This document shows positions 19,823 to 29,197 of a DNA stretch of 64,000 nucleotides, piece by piece. The position numbers and the translations under genes are program-made. Below the pieces are notes generated by a model that saw only the letters and a program-made list of their open reading frames with translations, was not told where the DNA came from and ran no database searches. Positions within the stretch are counted from its first letter, which is position 1. The number at the start of each line of letters is the position of its first letter. The stretch is taken from NCBI RefSeq assembly GCF_000158095.2, contig NZ_CM011002.1:3693703-3757702 (forward strand). The letters run 5' to 3'. This DNA is from Roseibium alexandrii DFL-11 (GTDB lineage Bacteria > Pseudomonadota > Alphaproteobacteria > Rhizobiales > Stappiaceae).

Positions 19823-19876
19823 ATCGTAGCAAGCTCATTGTTGGCAACTCATCGATAAACTATGCTACGAACTACC

Positions 19877-19894
19877 TACGGTTCCTACACCGTA
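19877..19894. promoter_or_regulatory. Palindrome ahead of the PAS-LuxR gene
   Basis: TACGGT (19877-19882) and ACCGTA (19889-19894) form a perfect inverted repeat around a six-base centre, ending 15 bases before the PAS-LuxR start. The position suits an autoregulatory operator for a LuxR-type dimer, or a site controlling both divergent genes. Confidence 0.4.
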
Positions 19895-19909
19895 CAATCA
19901 CGGTGACTT

Positions 19910-20467
19910 ATGCTTGAGCTCGACCAAATAGCTTACGACCATGCCCCGATGGGTCTTGTTCTGACCGAACATCGGGTTATCCGTACCTGCAACGACACGT
20001 TTGCGCAGATGTTCGGATATGAGAAGGAAGACCTGATCGGTCAGAGCTTCCGGCTGCTTTACGGAACGGACCACGAGTTTCATCAGGTGCGGGACATTGG
20101 GCTGGAACCCTTGCGGCAGTCCTTACCGTATTCGGATGAACGGCTGATGCGGTGCGCCGACGGGAACCGGATCTGGTGCCGGTTCCGCGCCCGGACGCTG
20201 ACACCTGAAGATCCATTGGCGCGGACCGTTCTGAGTTTTGCCTTGATAGAAACTAAGGACAGCGGCCCACAGCTCACCAAACGGGAGCGGGAAGTTGTCC
20301 TGTTGTTGTCTCAGGGCAAGACGAGCAAGGAAATCGCCCGCGACCTTGGCCTTTCGCCCCGTACAGTCGAGGACGTGCGCGCGCGGCTATTAAAGAAATT
20401 CGAAGTCAAGAACGTCGCCGTTCTGCTCGCCCGATTGGCAGGCCTGTCCAGCTCTCCAATGAGCTAG
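19910..20467 (+). CDS. PAS-domain LuxR-type transcriptional regulator
   Basis: A 185-residue protein. Residues 1-115 form a PAS domain (GLVLTEHRVIRTCNDTFAQMFGY and GQSFRLLYG). Residues 120-180 are a LuxR helix-turn-helix (LTKREREVVLLLSQGKTSKEIARDLGLSPRTVEDVRARLLKKF). It probably senses a small ligand directly and controls the divergent peptide-type ABC operon. Its stop codon overlaps the stop of the convergent sugar-kinase gene at CTAG (20464-20467). The ligand is unknown. Confidence 0.88.
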   Translation: MLELDQIAYDHAPMGLVLTEHRVIRTCNDTFAQMFGYEKEDLIGQSFRLLYGTDHEFHQVRDIGLEPLRQSLPYSDERLMRCADGNRIWCRFRARTLTPEDPLARTVLSFALIETKDSGPQLTKREREVVLLLSQGKTSKEIARDLGLSPRTVEDVRARLLKKFEVKNVAVLLARLAGLSSSPMS

Positions 20468-21396
20468 AGGCGCTCGGCCTTCTCCGCTTCATAGAGCGAA
20501 AGGACGTCCGTCCGGCGGCAGAGTTCAGTGCCGGAGGTCAAGGCCGTTGCAGCGCCAGCCGCCACCCCCAGCCGAAAGGCCTTCTCCATCGGGTGTCCTT
20601 GCGTCAGCGACCAGACCAGCGCGCCAACAAAACTGTCGCCTGCACCAACGGCTGACTTTGCCGCAACATGCCGGGCAGGCACCCGCAAGACTGTCTCCTT
20701 GTTGACCAGAAGCGCGCCCTTTGTGCCCAGCGTAACTGTGACGTTTTCTGCAGCGCCTTTATCGACCAGTTCTTTCGCGAAATTCCGGACACCATCTTCA
20801 TCAAGCGGCCGGCCTGCAAGCTCTTGAAGTTCGCCCAAGCTTGGTTTGAACAAAAAGACGTTCCCATGATCCAGCGCCGCCTTCAAAGCAGGGCCGGACG
20901 TGTCGATCACGAACCGCCCCCCACGCTGAACCACTGGATCAATCATCTTCGCATAGGTGTCTTCCGGCACACCGCGTGGCAAGGATCCGCTAGCCACCAC
21001 GTAGTCCGCACCGGCCTCACCAAGAAGATCAATGACCGGCTGGAGCTCGCCGTCGGCCACCTCCGGCCCTTCCGGTACAAACCGGTATTCAATCCCCGAG
21101 GTTTCCTCGTGAACCGCGAACGCCATCCGGACGGGATTTGAAATAGGAAACCGGCGCAGGGCAATTCCGGTTTCGGCCAGAAAAGCATCCAGCAGAATTC
21201 CCGTTGCACCGCCCGAAAGATAGGTCAGTTCCGGATCTCCGCCGAGTTCGGAAATCACCCGCGCAACGTTGACACCGCCACCGCCCGGATCCTGCCGCTG
21301 ATTGGTGGTGCGTGTTTTGTGCATGGACTGCACACGCTCCGCATCACAGGAAACATCAATGGTGGGATTGAGCGCGATGCAAAGAACTTTGGTCAT
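20464..21396 (-). CDS. pfkB: PfkB-family sugar-phosphate kinase, 6-phosphofructokinase II-like
   Basis: A 310-residue ribokinase-fold enzyme starting MTKVLCIALNPTID. The 64 upstream in-frame residues cross the repeat and terminator and are rejected. It has PGGGGVNVARV (37-47) near the sugar site, SGSLPRGVP, and GAGDSFVGA with D254 as catalytic base. The PGGGGVNVAR form is that of Pfk-2 and 1-phosphofructokinases, which phosphorylate fructose phosphates with ATP. It stands alone between a terminator and a convergent gene. Whether the substrate is fructose 6-phosphate, fructose 1-phosphate or tagatose 6-phosphate cannot be told. Confidence 0.8.
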   Translation of the reverse strand: MTKVLCIALNPTIDVSCDAERVQSMHKTRTTNQRQDPGGGGVNVARVISELGGDPELTYLSGGATGILLDAFLAETGIALRRFPISNPVRMAFAVHEETSGIEYRFVPEGPEVADGELQPVIDLLGEAGADYVVASGSLPRGVPEDTYAKMIDPVVQRGGRFVIDTSGPALKAALDHGNVFLFKPSLGELQELAGRPLDEDGVRNFAKELVDKGAAENVTVTLGTKGALLVNKETVLRVPARHVAAKSAVGAGDSFVGALVWSLTQGHPMEKAFRLGVAAGAATALTSGTELCRRTDVLSLYEAEKAERL

Positions 21397-21466
21397 GGGA
21401 TCCGTTTCGCTGGTGTCCCACTTGTTTTGCAAAAGTCTGTGGTCGTTCTCAAGTCCGGTGAACTGC

Positions 21467-21501
21467 GCAAAAGAAAACCCCTCTCCGATTGGGGAGAGGG
21501 G
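21467..21501 (-). terminator. Rho-independent terminator of the cox-like operon
   Basis: CCCCTCTCC (21478-21486) pairs perfectly with GGAGAGGGG (21493-21501) around a six-base loop. Read on the minus strand, the stem is followed by TTTTCTTTT. It lies after the coxM stop and before the pfkB start, so it should insulate pfkB from the cox transcript. Confidence 0.8.
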
Positions 21502-21526
21502 CTCGAGACTGTCGACTTCATCTGTC

Positions 21527-21585
21527 GCGTCCCGGCTTTGCACCGGGGTCACCCTCGATGAGGTCCCGGCGCAAGACCGGGACAG
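21527..21585. repeat. Imperfect palindromic intergenic repeat
   Basis: GTCCCGG near 21529 and CCGGGAC near 21576 form the ends of an imperfect inverted repeat with two internal CCCGGCTTTGCACCGGG-like halves. It resembles dispersed REP-like elements of alphaproteobacteria. It sits between coxM and the terminator on the transcribed strand. Confidence 0.4.
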
Positions 21586-21614
21586 CACGTAGCGAAGAAT
21601 TGAAAGCCGGTTAT

Positions 21615-22415
21615 TTACCCAGCCGCAGCCACCGCCCGCTTTGCCATAACCGTCACAAGATTGGCACGGTAAGCAGCCGATCCGTGCAGATCCGACAAGA
21701 GATCATCCGCATTCGGTGCAATACCGGAGACCGCGTCCGCCGACCAGTTGCTGCCAAGAGCCGCTTCCATGTCATTCATACGGAAAACGCCATCCTGTCC
21801 TGCTCCTGTGACGGCAACCTTGATGGATCCATCTGAGCCCTGCGCCACGAACACACCGGCCATAGCGTAGCGAGACGCCGGGTTCGGGTATTTGGCGTAA
21901 GCGCTTTTCTGTGCACCGGGGAACTTCACGGACTGAACCACTTCATCTTCGTCCAGCGCGGTTTCGAACATCCCGGTGAAGAAGTCTTCTGCGGAAAGTT
22001 CCCGCTTGTTGGTGACGACGGTCGCGCCCAGCGCCACAAGCGCCGACGGATAATCAGCGGCCGGATCGTTGTTGGCGACAGAGCCGCCGATGGTGCCCAT
22101 ATGGCGGACCGCCGGGTCGCCGATACCGCCCGCCAGGGACGCAAGGCCCGGCAGTTTGGATTTGACGATATCGTTGGAGGCAACTTCCGCGTGGGTGGTC
22201 GCCGCACCAATGGCAACCCCATCCCCGTCGGCGCAAATGCCCTTCATTTCCGGGATCTGTGTAACGTCCACCAGATCAGAGGGAGCTGCAAGGCGTTGTT
22301 TCATGGTTGGCAGCAGGGTTTGTCCGCCACCCAGGATCTTGCCGTCATCGGCCTTGGCGAGCAGCTCGGCGGCTTCAGCAGCAGAACCGGCCCGGTGATA
22401 GGTTGTTTCATACAT
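21615..22415 (-). CDS. coxM: CO dehydrogenase-like medium subunit, FAD-binding
   Basis: A 266-residue FAD-binding subunit of the molybdenum hydroxylase family. LGGGQTLLP (28-36) and [16 protein letters not shown] (about 108-123) are the two FAD-contact motifs. It would take electrons from the iron-sulphur subunit and pass them to an acceptor. It is the last gene of the operon, behind coxL, with a perfect hairpin in the gap at 22450-22469. The symbol follows the family; true CO oxidation is doubtful because coxL is form II. Confidence 0.85.
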   Translation of the reverse strand: MYETTYHRAGSAAEAAELLAKADDGKILGGGQTLLPTMKQRLAAPSDLVDVTQIPEMKGICADGDGVAIGAATTHAEVASNDIVKSKLPGLASLAGGIGDPAVRHMGTIGGSVANNDPAADYPSALVALGATVVTNKRELSAEDFFTGMFETALDEDEVVQSVKFPGAQKSAYAKYPNPASRYAMAGVFVAQGSDGSIKVAVTGAGQDGVFRMNDMEAALGSNWSADAVSGIAPNADDLLSDLHGSAAYRANLVTVMAKRAVAAAG

Positions 22416-22449
22416 TTCAGGATCTCCCCAAAATAAATTCTCAATTGAG

Positions 22450-22469
22450 CGGGCGGCGTCTGCCGCCCG
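22450..22469 (-). promoter_or_regulatory. Intercistronic hairpin between coxL and coxM
   Basis: CGGGCGGC (22450-22457) and GCCGCCCG (22462-22469) form a perfect eight-base stem with a four-base loop. It has no U-run, so it is more likely an mRNA-stabilising or processing stem than a terminator. Confidence 0.5.
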
Positions 22470-22490
22470 GAATGATGTTCGCTGTCGGCC

Positions 22491-24851
22491 TTATTCGGCT
22501 GCCAGTTTCATGCCTGACTGCGCCAGTGCCCAGACCCGTTCCGGTGTTGCCGGCATGGTCAGGTCATTGGAGCCCAGTGCGTCCGTGATCGCATTGATCA
22601 CGGCTGGCGGAGAGCCAATCGCGCCGGCCTCACCGCAGCCTTTCATACCAAGCGGGTTGCCCGGGCATTCAGTCACATGGGTGGAAAGCTGGTAGGACGG
22701 CACATCATCGGCACGCGGCATGGTGTAATCCATGTAGGACGCCGTCAGGAGCTGACCGCCCTCGTCATAGGCCGCATTTTCCAGAAGCGCCTGACCGATC
22801 CCCTGTGTAATGCCGCCATGGACCTGGCCTTCGACGATCATCGGATTGATCACGTTGCCAAAGTCATCGGCCGCCACAAAACTGACGATTTCCGTCTTGC
22901 CGGTTTCCGGATCGATTTCCACCTCGCAGACATAGGTGCCTGCCGGGAAGGTGAAGTTGGTCGGATCGTAGAACGCGCCCTCCTTCAAACCCGGCTCCAT
23001 GCCTTCCGGCAGGTTATGGGCAGTGTAAGCGGCAAGCGCCACTTCGGTAAACGACAGTTTCTTGTCGGTACCGGCCACCTTCAGCTCGCCGCCTTCGATC
23101 TGGATGTCGCCTTCGGCGGCTTCCATAAGGTGAGCTGCGATCTTCTTGGCCTTGGACTCGACCTTGTCGAGTGCCTTGACGATCGCGGACATGCCCACTG
23201 CGCCGGAGCGCGATCCGTAGGTGCCCATGCCGAACTGCACCTTGTCGGTGTCGCCGTGGACGATGGAAACCGAATCGGTGTCGAGGCCGAAACGCTCACT
23301 GATCAGCTGGGCAAAGGTGGTTTCGTGCCCTTGGCCGTGGCTGTGCGAGCCTGTCAGAACCTCAATGGTGCCAACCGGATTGACCCGGACTTCGGCCGAT
23401 TCCCAAAGACCGACGCCAGCACCGAGTGATCCGACCGCAGCTGACGGCGCAATGCCGCAAGCTTCGATGTAGCAGGATAGGCCGATGCCGCGCAGCTTGC
23501 CGCGGGACGCGGCTTCCGCCTTGCGTGCAGCAAAACCATCGTAGTCTGCTGCCTTCAAGGCCGCGTCCAGCGTCGCATCATAATCACCGGCGTCGTAACA
23601 CATGATCACCGGGGTCTGATGCGGAAAGGCCCGGATGAAGTTCTTCCGGCGGAACTCCGCCGGAGACAGCCCGACTTCGCGTGCCGCCGTTTCCATCATC
23701 CGCTCAACCAGATAGGTCGCTTCCGGACGTCCGGCTCCGCGATAGGCGTCAACCGGGGTCGTGTTGGTGTAAACCGCTTTCACGTTGGCGTGGATTGCCG
23801 GAATATCGTACTGGCCCGACAGCAGTGTCGCGTAGAGATACGTCGGTACGGACGATGAGAACAGCGACATGTAAGCGCCAATGTTTGCAACTGTCTTGAC
23901 GCGGAAGCCAAGGATCTTGTTGTCGGCATCGAGCGCCAGTTCCGCCTCGGAGCGGTGATCACGGCCATGCGCATCGGTCAGGAACGCCTCGGTGCGATCC
24001 GAGACCCACTTGACCGGACGCCCCACGCGCTTGGACGCCCACAGGCAGACCATTTCTTCCGGGTAGATATAGATCTTGGACCCGAAGCCACCGCCGACAT
24101 CCGGTGCGATTACCCGGAGTTTGTGTTCCGGCGCAACAGCATAAAACGCAGACAACACCAGACGCGCCACATGCGGGTTCTGTGATGTGGTGTAGAGCGT
24201 GTAATGCTCTTCGGCATCATCATACCCGGCAAGCGCCGCGCGCGGCTCCATTGGATTTGGCACCAGACGGTTGTTATGGATCTCCATCTTGGTAACGTGA
24301 GCGGCCTTTTCAAAGGCTTGGTTTGTGGCAGCCTCGTCACCAATTTCCCAATCGAAAATCAGATTGCCTTCGGCTTCCGGGTGGAGCTGCGGTGCGCCGG
24401 GCTTCAATGCATTCAACGGATCAACGACAGCGTCCAGTTCCTCGTAATCGACAACCACCGCATCCGCAGCATCGCGGGCCTGGGCCTGCGTGTCTGCGAT
24501 AACAACGGCAACGGCCTGACCGACGTGGCGAACAGTTTCCGGCTCAAGGGCGCGCCAGCCGCCCATTTTCATCGGCGTGCCGTCCTTGGAATGGATCATC
24601 CAGCCGCAAATCAGGTTGCCAATCCCGTCTCCGATGAGCTGATCGCCTGTTAAAACGGCATCAACACCCGGCATCGCCAAAGCGGCTTCGGCGTCTATGT
24701 TAGCGACTTTTGCATGTGCATGCGGTGAGCGCACAAAAGCGGCGTACCCCATGCCAGGCATGGTCATGTCATCGGTGTACCGGCCCTTGCCGGTGATGAA
24801 GCGCTTGTCTTCCTTGCGCAGGGCGCGGGCGCCAATCCCCTCTACTGCCAT
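22491..24851 (-). CDS. coxL: Form II CO dehydrogenase-like large subunit, molybdopterin-binding
   Basis: A 786-residue molybdenum subunit starting [20 protein letters not shown] after a GGGAGAG ribosome site; an in-frame extension upstream is unlikely. DVGGGFGSK (251-259) and [12 protein letters not shown] near residue 740 with the catalytic glutamate mark the family. The active-site loop is AYRGAGR (369-375), the form II signature. Proven CO dehydrogenases carry AYRCSFR, with the copper-binding cysteine. The enzyme therefore more likely hydroxylates an organic substrate such as an aldehyde or N-heterocycle. It is flanked by coxS and coxM. Confidence 0.88.
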   Translation of the reverse strand: MAVEGIGARALRKEDKRFITGKGRYTDDMTMPGMGYAAFVRSPHAHAKVANIDAEAALAMPGVDAVLTGDQLIGDGIGNLICGWMIHSKDGTPMKMGGWRALEPETVRHVGQAVAVVIADTQAQARDAADAVVVDYEELDAVVDPLNALKPGAPQLHPEAEGNLIFDWEIGDEAATNQAFEKAAHVTKMEIHNNRLVPNPMEPRAALAGYDDAEEHYTLYTTSQNPHVARLVLSAFYAVAPEHKLRVIAPDVGGGFGSKIYIYPEEMVCLWASKRVGRPVKWVSDRTEAFLTDAHGRDHRSEAELALDADNKILGFRVKTVANIGAYMSLFSSSVPTYLYATLLSGQYDIPAIHANVKAVYTNTTPVDAYRGAGRPEATYLVERMMETAAREVGLSPAEFRRKNFIRAFPHQTPVIMCYDAGDYDATLDAALKAADYDGFAARKAEAASRGKLRGIGLSCYIEACGIAPSAAVGSLGAGVGLWESAEVRVNPVGTIEVLTGSHSHGQGHETTFAQLISERFGLDTDSVSIVHGDTDKVQFGMGTYGSRSGAVGMSAIVKALDKVESKAKKIAAHLMEAAEGDIQIEGGELKVAGTDKKLSFTEVALAAYTAHNLPEGMEPGLKEGAFYDPTNFTFPAGTYVCEVEIDPETGKTEIVSFVAADDFGNVINPMIVEGQVHGGITQGIGQALLENAAYDEGGQLLTASYMDYTMPRADDVPSYQLSTHVTECPGNPLGMKGCGEAGAIGSPPAVINAITDALGSNDLTMPATPERVWALAQSGMKLAAE

Positions 24852-24989
24852 CACTCTCTCCCTAAAACTGTGTGGCTTTGGCCCCTGCCGGCTGTGCTGC
24901 ACCGTTCCTCCCGGCAACACATTGGCAGTCAGGCCGTAAATACGTCCCATGCACCGGAGTGCACGCTAACTAGCGGCGAGTACCTCGTG

Positions 24990-25481
24990 CTACTCGGCAG
25001 CTTGGGCCATGCCGGCCATTTGGTCGGAGGCAGCTTTGATCGCCTTGACGATGTTCTGATAGCCGGTGCAGCGGCAGATGTTGCCTTCCAGTTCGTGGCG
25101 GATGGTTTTTTCATCCAGGTTACCGGCGCCATGGCGATTGATCATGTCGATCGCGCTCATGATCATCCCTGGTGTACAGAAGCCGCATTGCAGACCGTGA
25201 TGCTCGCGGAAGGCTGCCTGGACCGGATGCAGATTGTCCGCACTGCCGACGCCTTCCAGGGTGACAACCTCGGCGCCATCGGCCTGAGCTGCCAGCAGCG
25301 TACAAGCCTTTACAGCCTTGCCGTTCACATGAACCACACAGGCTCCGCACTGCGAGGTGTCGCAGCCCACATGGGTTCCGGTCAAACCGCGCACGTCCCG
25401 GATGAACCCGACCAGAAGCGTGCGGTCCTCCACATCTGCTGAAACGGACTTACCGTTCAGCACCATCGACACTTTTGCCAT
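24990..25481 (-). CDS. coxS: CO dehydrogenase-like small subunit, two [2Fe-2S] clusters
   Basis: A 163-residue iron-sulphur subunit. The first cluster site is [12 protein letters not shown] with a fourth cysteine in KAC (residues about 39-60), and the second is CGFCTPGM plus CRCTGY (about 99-137). It transfers electrons from the molybdenum site to FAD. The order coxS, coxL, coxM differs from the classical coxMSL order, as is common for form II clusters. Confidence 0.9.
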   Translation of the reverse strand: MAKVSMVLNGKSVSADVEDRTLLVGFIRDVRGLTGTHVGCDTSQCGACVVHVNGKAVKACTLLAAQADGAEVVTLEGVGSADNLHPVQAAFREHHGLQCGFCTPGMIMSAIDMINRHGAGNLDEKTIRHELEGNICRCTGYQNIVKAIKAASDQMAGMAQAAE

Positions 25482-25650
25482 GAATTCTTCTCCCTCAGAT
25501 ACTTCCAGATCTGAACACCCGCGTCCAAAGGGTCTTCGGATCCAAATTTCTCCGGCTTACCGCCGGTTGTTCGGCTTGTCCGGTCCGGTTTTAAAGTCCA
25601 GTCCCGGATCCTCCATCCAGAGACTTTCCAAAACACCGGACCAAACGTCA

Positions 25651-25673
25651 ACTGCCGCCGAAACAGCGGCAGT
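25651..25673 (-). promoter_or_regulatory. Hairpin directly after coxG
   Basis: ACTGCCGC (25651-25658) pairs perfectly with GCGGCAGT (25666-25673), five bases after the coxG stop on the minus strand. No T-run follows, so it is probably a stabilising or partial attenuation stem ahead of coxS rather than a full terminator. Confidence 0.45.
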
Positions 25674-25678
25674 CAAAT

Positions 25679-26407
25679 TCAGCTGGCCAATGCCAACACA
25701 ACAATGAGGCCTGCCAAGGCGATCAACCCCCAGACCATGGGGCCGCCAAAGGCACCGCGACCGGCCGCCGATTCAATGTTTTCTTCCGCCTTGTGCAGCT
25801 GGTCTTCGACGGCGTGTTCAGCTTCTTCCAGTGCATGCACAACCCCGGAAGGGGTGTCTTCAACGGCAAGCCGCTTGGCTTCTTCTGCAACGCCGGGATC
25901 CAATTCCTCCGCGTTTCCAGCCGATGCCTCCGCAACCGTTTCGGTGGTTTCTTCTGCCGCCGGCGCAGGACCGGCAACGGCTTCAGAGAACTTTGCGAAA
26001 AAGTCTTCCGCCATTTTCTTCGCAGTGGAATCGATCAGCCGGCTGCCAAGCTGCGCCAGCTTGCCGCCAACTTGCGCCTTTGCGGTGTACTCCAGCAACG
26101 TGCCGCCTTCGACTTCGGTCAGCTTCACGTCTGCGGAGCCTTTCGCAAATCCGGCCACGCCGCCCTTGCCTTCACCGACGATCGTATAACTCTCCGGAGC
26201 ATTAATGTTCTCAAGGGTGACCGCACCTTTGAACTTGGCCTTTACCGGACCAATCTTTGAGGTCACGGCTGCCGTCATTTCGGTGTCGGATGTCTTTTCG
26301 AGGGATTCACAACCGGGAATGCTTGCTTTCAAAATCTCCGCATCATTCAGTGCGGCCCAGACAGCATCCCGCGATGCTGCAATCACCTGACTGCCCGATA
26401 TGTCCAT
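25679..26407 (-). CDS. coxG: CoxG-like SRPBCC protein with C-terminal membrane anchor
   Basis: A 242-residue protein starting [14 protein letters not shown] after a GGAGG ribosome site. Residues 1-145 are a CoxG/SRPBCC domain ([33 protein letters not shown]). An acidic, alanine-rich linker follows, and the C-terminus is one hydrophobic segment ([17 protein letters not shown]). CoxG is known to help attach molybdenum CO dehydrogenase to the membrane, and this layout suits that role. It heads the cox-like operon and is divergent from the FIST sensor gene. Confidence 0.85.
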   Translation of the reverse strand: MDISGSQVIAASRDAVWAALNDAEILKASIPGCESLEKTSDTEMTAAVTSKIGPVKAKFKGAVTLENINAPESYTIVGEGKGGVAGFAKGSADVKLTEVEGGTLLEYTAKAQVGGKLAQLGSRLIDSTAKKMAEDFFAKFSEAVAGPAPAAEETTETVAEASAGNAEELDPGVAEEAKRLAVEDTPSGVVHALEEAEHAVEDQLHKAEENIESAAGRGAFGGPMVWGLIALAGLIVVLALAS

Positions 26408-26629
26408 TGTGGTCCTCCAAAGCCGATTTTTTTCCAAAATCGTTGGTTCATAGAAAAGAACAGAGTGCTGTCCCTGTACACTGTACTTTAGGTCACGCCC
26501 TCCAAATCCGATACCGCGACCAGAGCAGGAACCAGGCTCGCTTTACAAGTCTTCGTTTCAACAGCTACAAATTTATAGTGGTGACGGCAATCCCGGAGAC
26601 AAGAGGCCGCTGTCATCCGGGAGGATACT
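26408..26629. promoter_or_regulatory. Divergent promoter region between coxG and the FIST gene
   Basis: These 222 bases hold the presumed promoters of both the cox-like operon and the sensor operon. The only marked symmetry is a TGTACACTGTAC stretch near 26484-26496. The sharing of the region suggests that the FIST-kinase-regulator set may control the cox-like operon, but no operator can be assigned with confidence. Confidence 0.35.
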
Positions 26630-27826
26630 TTGGACGCGAATGCCTGGACGCAATTCGGCTGCGGGGTCGTAGCTTTGACCGCTCGCCAGCCAGACGATGC
26701 TCGATTTTGGGCAGATCTGGAAGCCGCCGCTCAATCTTCGGCGTATTCCCTTGGATTGATCTTTTATTCCCAGGACAGTTTTCCGGCGGACCTGTTACGG
26801 TCGAAAATGGCTGAGTGCGCTGTCGGTTTGCCCTATGCAGCGTGTTCAACAGCCGACGAAATTGGCGGTGTGGATGAGGGCGCCGGCCGGTGTCTGGCCA
26901 TCTTGTTTCCGAAAGATCAGTTTGCGATCACGCCATTCAGGATCGACGGGATCCGATCCATCGGTTTTGACCGCATCGTTGCCCAGGTGAAACGGGAACG
27001 GCAGGCCTTTGAACACGACCCGGCACCATTTGCAGGCACGGAAGACAAAGGTGACACCTTTGCCCTTTGCCTAATCGATGGCCTGTCGGTAGTAGAGGAG
27101 ATGGTCACCGCCGCCCTGCACTGGGCTTTGGAGGACATTCCTCTTCTTGGCGGTTCCGCTGGCGACAGCATGCATTTTTCAAAGACTTCGCTGATCCTCA
27201 ACGGGGCAGCCGGAGATGATTGCGCCATCGTCCTTTTGTGCCGCAGCCGCATCCCTTTCAAGATCTTCAAGACCGACAACTTCATTCCGACCGACCGAAA
27301 GCTGGTTGTCACCCGCTCTGATCCGGCACGCAGGATTATCTACGAATTCAACGCCGCTGAAGCTGCGTCCGAGTATGCCCTTGCTGTCGGGCTTGATCCT
27401 TCGTCACTGTCTCCACTGAGTTTTGCGTCCCATCCGCTCGTGGTCCGGGTTGGCGGTGAGTATTATTGCCGCTCGGTGCAAAAGGTGAACCCGGACGGGT
27501 CGCTCTCCTTCTTCTGTGCAATCGACGACGGGATTGTCCTGACCGTTGCCGAGCCCACGGGCATGAGCCGGTCAACGCGGGAAGCATTCGAGAGTGTCGA
27601 TGCTGAAATCGGCGGCATCGACTTTGTGCTCGGGTTCGACTGCGCCCTTCGCCGGATTGATGCGCAAAACCGGCAGGCGACGCAGCGCATCAATGCGATC
27701 TATGACGCCTACAACGTGCTCGGCTTCAACACATACGGTGAGCAGTATCTGTCGATGCATCTCAATCATACGTTCACCGGAATTGCCTTTGCGAAACCCC
27801 CAGCCGAACCGGAAACGCCATCATGA
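26630..27826 (+). CDS. FIST-domain sensory protein, NosP-like
   Basis: A 398-residue cytoplasmic protein with FIST N (about 25-225; LGLIFYSQDSF, PLLGGSAGDSM) and FIST C (about 230-385; YNVLGFNTYGEQYL). The start is a TTG preceded by GGGAGGA at a good distance, and no ATG occurs before the conserved region. FIST proteins bind small ligands; NosP members bind haem and sense nitric oxide, regulating a kinase encoded next to them. The gene overlaps the kinase start by four bases, which supports the same pairing. Haem binding here is not shown by sequence. Confidence 0.85.
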   Translation: MDANAWTQFGCGVVALTARQPDDARFWADLEAAAQSSAYSLGLIFYSQDSFPADLLRSKMAECAVGLPYAACSTADEIGGVDEGAGRCLAILFPKDQFAITPFRIDGIRSIGFDRIVAQVKRERQAFEHDPAPFAGTEDKGDTFALCLIDGLSVVEEMVTAALHWALEDIPLLGGSAGDSMHFSKTSLILNGAAGDDCAIVLLCRSRIPFKIFKTDNFIPTDRKLVVTRSDPARRIIYEFNAAEAASEYALAVGLDPSSLSPLSFASHPLVVRVGGEYYCRSVQKVNPDGSLSFFCAIDDGIVLTVAEPTGMSRSTREAFESVDAEIGGIDFVLGFDCALRRIDAQNRQATQRINAIYDAYNVLGFNTYGEQYLSMHLNHTFTGIAFAKPPAEPETPS

Positions 27827-29175
27827 GCCTTTATGATATCGATGACCCGGTCCGGCTGAAAAAGATCAATGCAGCGCTGGTCAATCGCGTTGAGCAGGCG
27901 GTCGATCAACAGCGCAACGCGTTTTCGCTGTTTGAAACGGCCATTTCCCTTGAGGGCCAGATCCGGAAGCGGACGGATGAGCTGACGTCGGCCTTGCGCC
28001 GCGTGGAAGAAATCAACGTCGAGCTCGCCCGCCAGAAAGACATATCGGAGCGGGCCAACCGGTCGAAAACACAGTTTCTGGCGGCCGCCAGTCATGACAT
28101 TCTGCAACCGCTCAATGCAGCCCAGTTGACGATCTCGTCACTCTACGACCTCCAGCAATCGGACAAGGCAATAGCCATGGTTGCGCAGGTCGAGCGGTCT
28201 CTCGACACGATGAATGAGCTCTTGCGCACGTTGCTTGATATTTCGCGTCTGGATGCGGGCGTGACAATGCCGCGCTTCACCTCCGTGCCGATCCCCCCAA
28301 TTCTGGACAGTCTCCTGTCCGATCTTCGGCCCATGGCCGAAAAAAAGGGACTGCGGCTGCGGGTGGCCGTGACAAATGACTGCGTCTACACCGACCGGCT
28401 GATGCTGCGGCGCGCACTTCAGAACCTGATCTCCAACGCCATTCATTATACGGATAAAGGCGGTGTCTTGATCGGCACCCGGCGGCAGGGGGATCGGATT
28501 TCAATTGAAGTGATCGATACCGGCCGCGGTATTCCGGAAGACCAGCAAGAAAAGATCTTTGAGGAGTTTCATCGCGGACCACTGTCAGAGGGAGCGGCGG
28601 ACCAAGGGACCGGGCTTGGCTTGGGCCTTGCCATCGTTAATCGTCTTGTGACGGCGCTCAATCACGAGGTCTCCGTTCAATCATCTCCGGGCAAAGGCAG
28701 CGTCTTCCGCATCAGTGCGCTGAGGGCCTCAACTCCCCCGGCATTGCAAACTGCAGAAACCCAGCCTTCAGCTCCGCCCGCAGCCAAGGGCAACCTTTCC
28801 GGCCGCAAGATATTGGTTCTGGAAAATGATCCGGCCGTTGTTGAGGCAATGGAGGGGTTGCTTGCGAACTGGGGCTGCGAATTCAAGGTGGGGCGGTCCA
28901 CACGGGATGCGCTGGAAGCATTGGAAAGCTTAGGCTGGATCCCGGATCTGATCATCGCCGATCACCATCTGGATCATGGCAATCTCGGAACTGAAACACT
29001 GGCCCAGCTTTTCACCATCCTGCCAACCAAAGTGCCGGCAATCCTTGCGACAGCCGATGCTTCCGAAACTGTTGTTGAAGAAGCCAAGCGGCTTGGTGTT
29101 GAACACATGCCGAAGCCTGTGAAACCGGCGCAATTGCGAGCCCTGGCAACCCATCTGATCAACGGCGGCGAATAG
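27823..29175 (+). CDS. Hybrid histidine kinase with receiver domain
   Basis: A 450-residue protein without membrane segments. A coiled-coil region (20-80) precedes the phosphoacceptor H91 in SHDILQPLNA. The ATPase has N in NLISNAIHYT (201-210), DTGRGIP (232-238) and GTGLGLGLA (262-270). A receiver domain covers about 328-448, with acceptor D380 in IIADHHLD. It resembles the NahK/ErcS' kinases, lacking a sensor domain of its own, so input likely comes from the FIST protein encoded just upstream. Output is probably the convergent LuxR-type regulator, although a phosphotransfer protein would usually be needed after a receiver. Confidence 0.88.
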   Translation: MSLYDIDDPVRLKKINAALVNRVEQAVDQQRNAFSLFETAISLEGQIRKRTDELTSALRRVEEINVELARQKDISERANRSKTQFLAAASHDILQPLNAAQLTISSLYDLQQSDKAIAMVAQVERSLDTMNELLRTLLDISRLDAGVTMPRFTSVPIPPILDSLLSDLRPMAEKKGLRLRVAVTNDCVYTDRLMLRRALQNLISNAIHYTDKGGVLIGTRRQGDRISIEVIDTGRGIPEDQQEKIFEEFHRGPLSEGAADQGTGLGLGLAIVNRLVTALNHEVSVQSSPGKGSVFRISALRASTPPALQTAETQPSAPPAAKGNLSGRKILVLENDPAVVEAMEGLLANWGCEFKVGRSTRDALEALESLGWIPDLIIADHHLDHGNLGTETLAQLFTILPTKVPAILATADASETVVEEAKRLGVEHMPKPVKPAQLRALATHLINGGE

Positions 29176-29197
29176 TCTCTGTCAGCTATTGGACCGA

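Noticed and set aside
21489..21836. Plus-strand frame of 115 residues between pfkB and coxM
   Set aside because: It crosses the terminator and palindromic repeat and then runs opposite to coxM.
21615..26407. True aerobic carbon monoxide dehydrogenase operon
   Set aside because: The large subunit has the form II loop AYRGAGR without the copper-binding cysteine.
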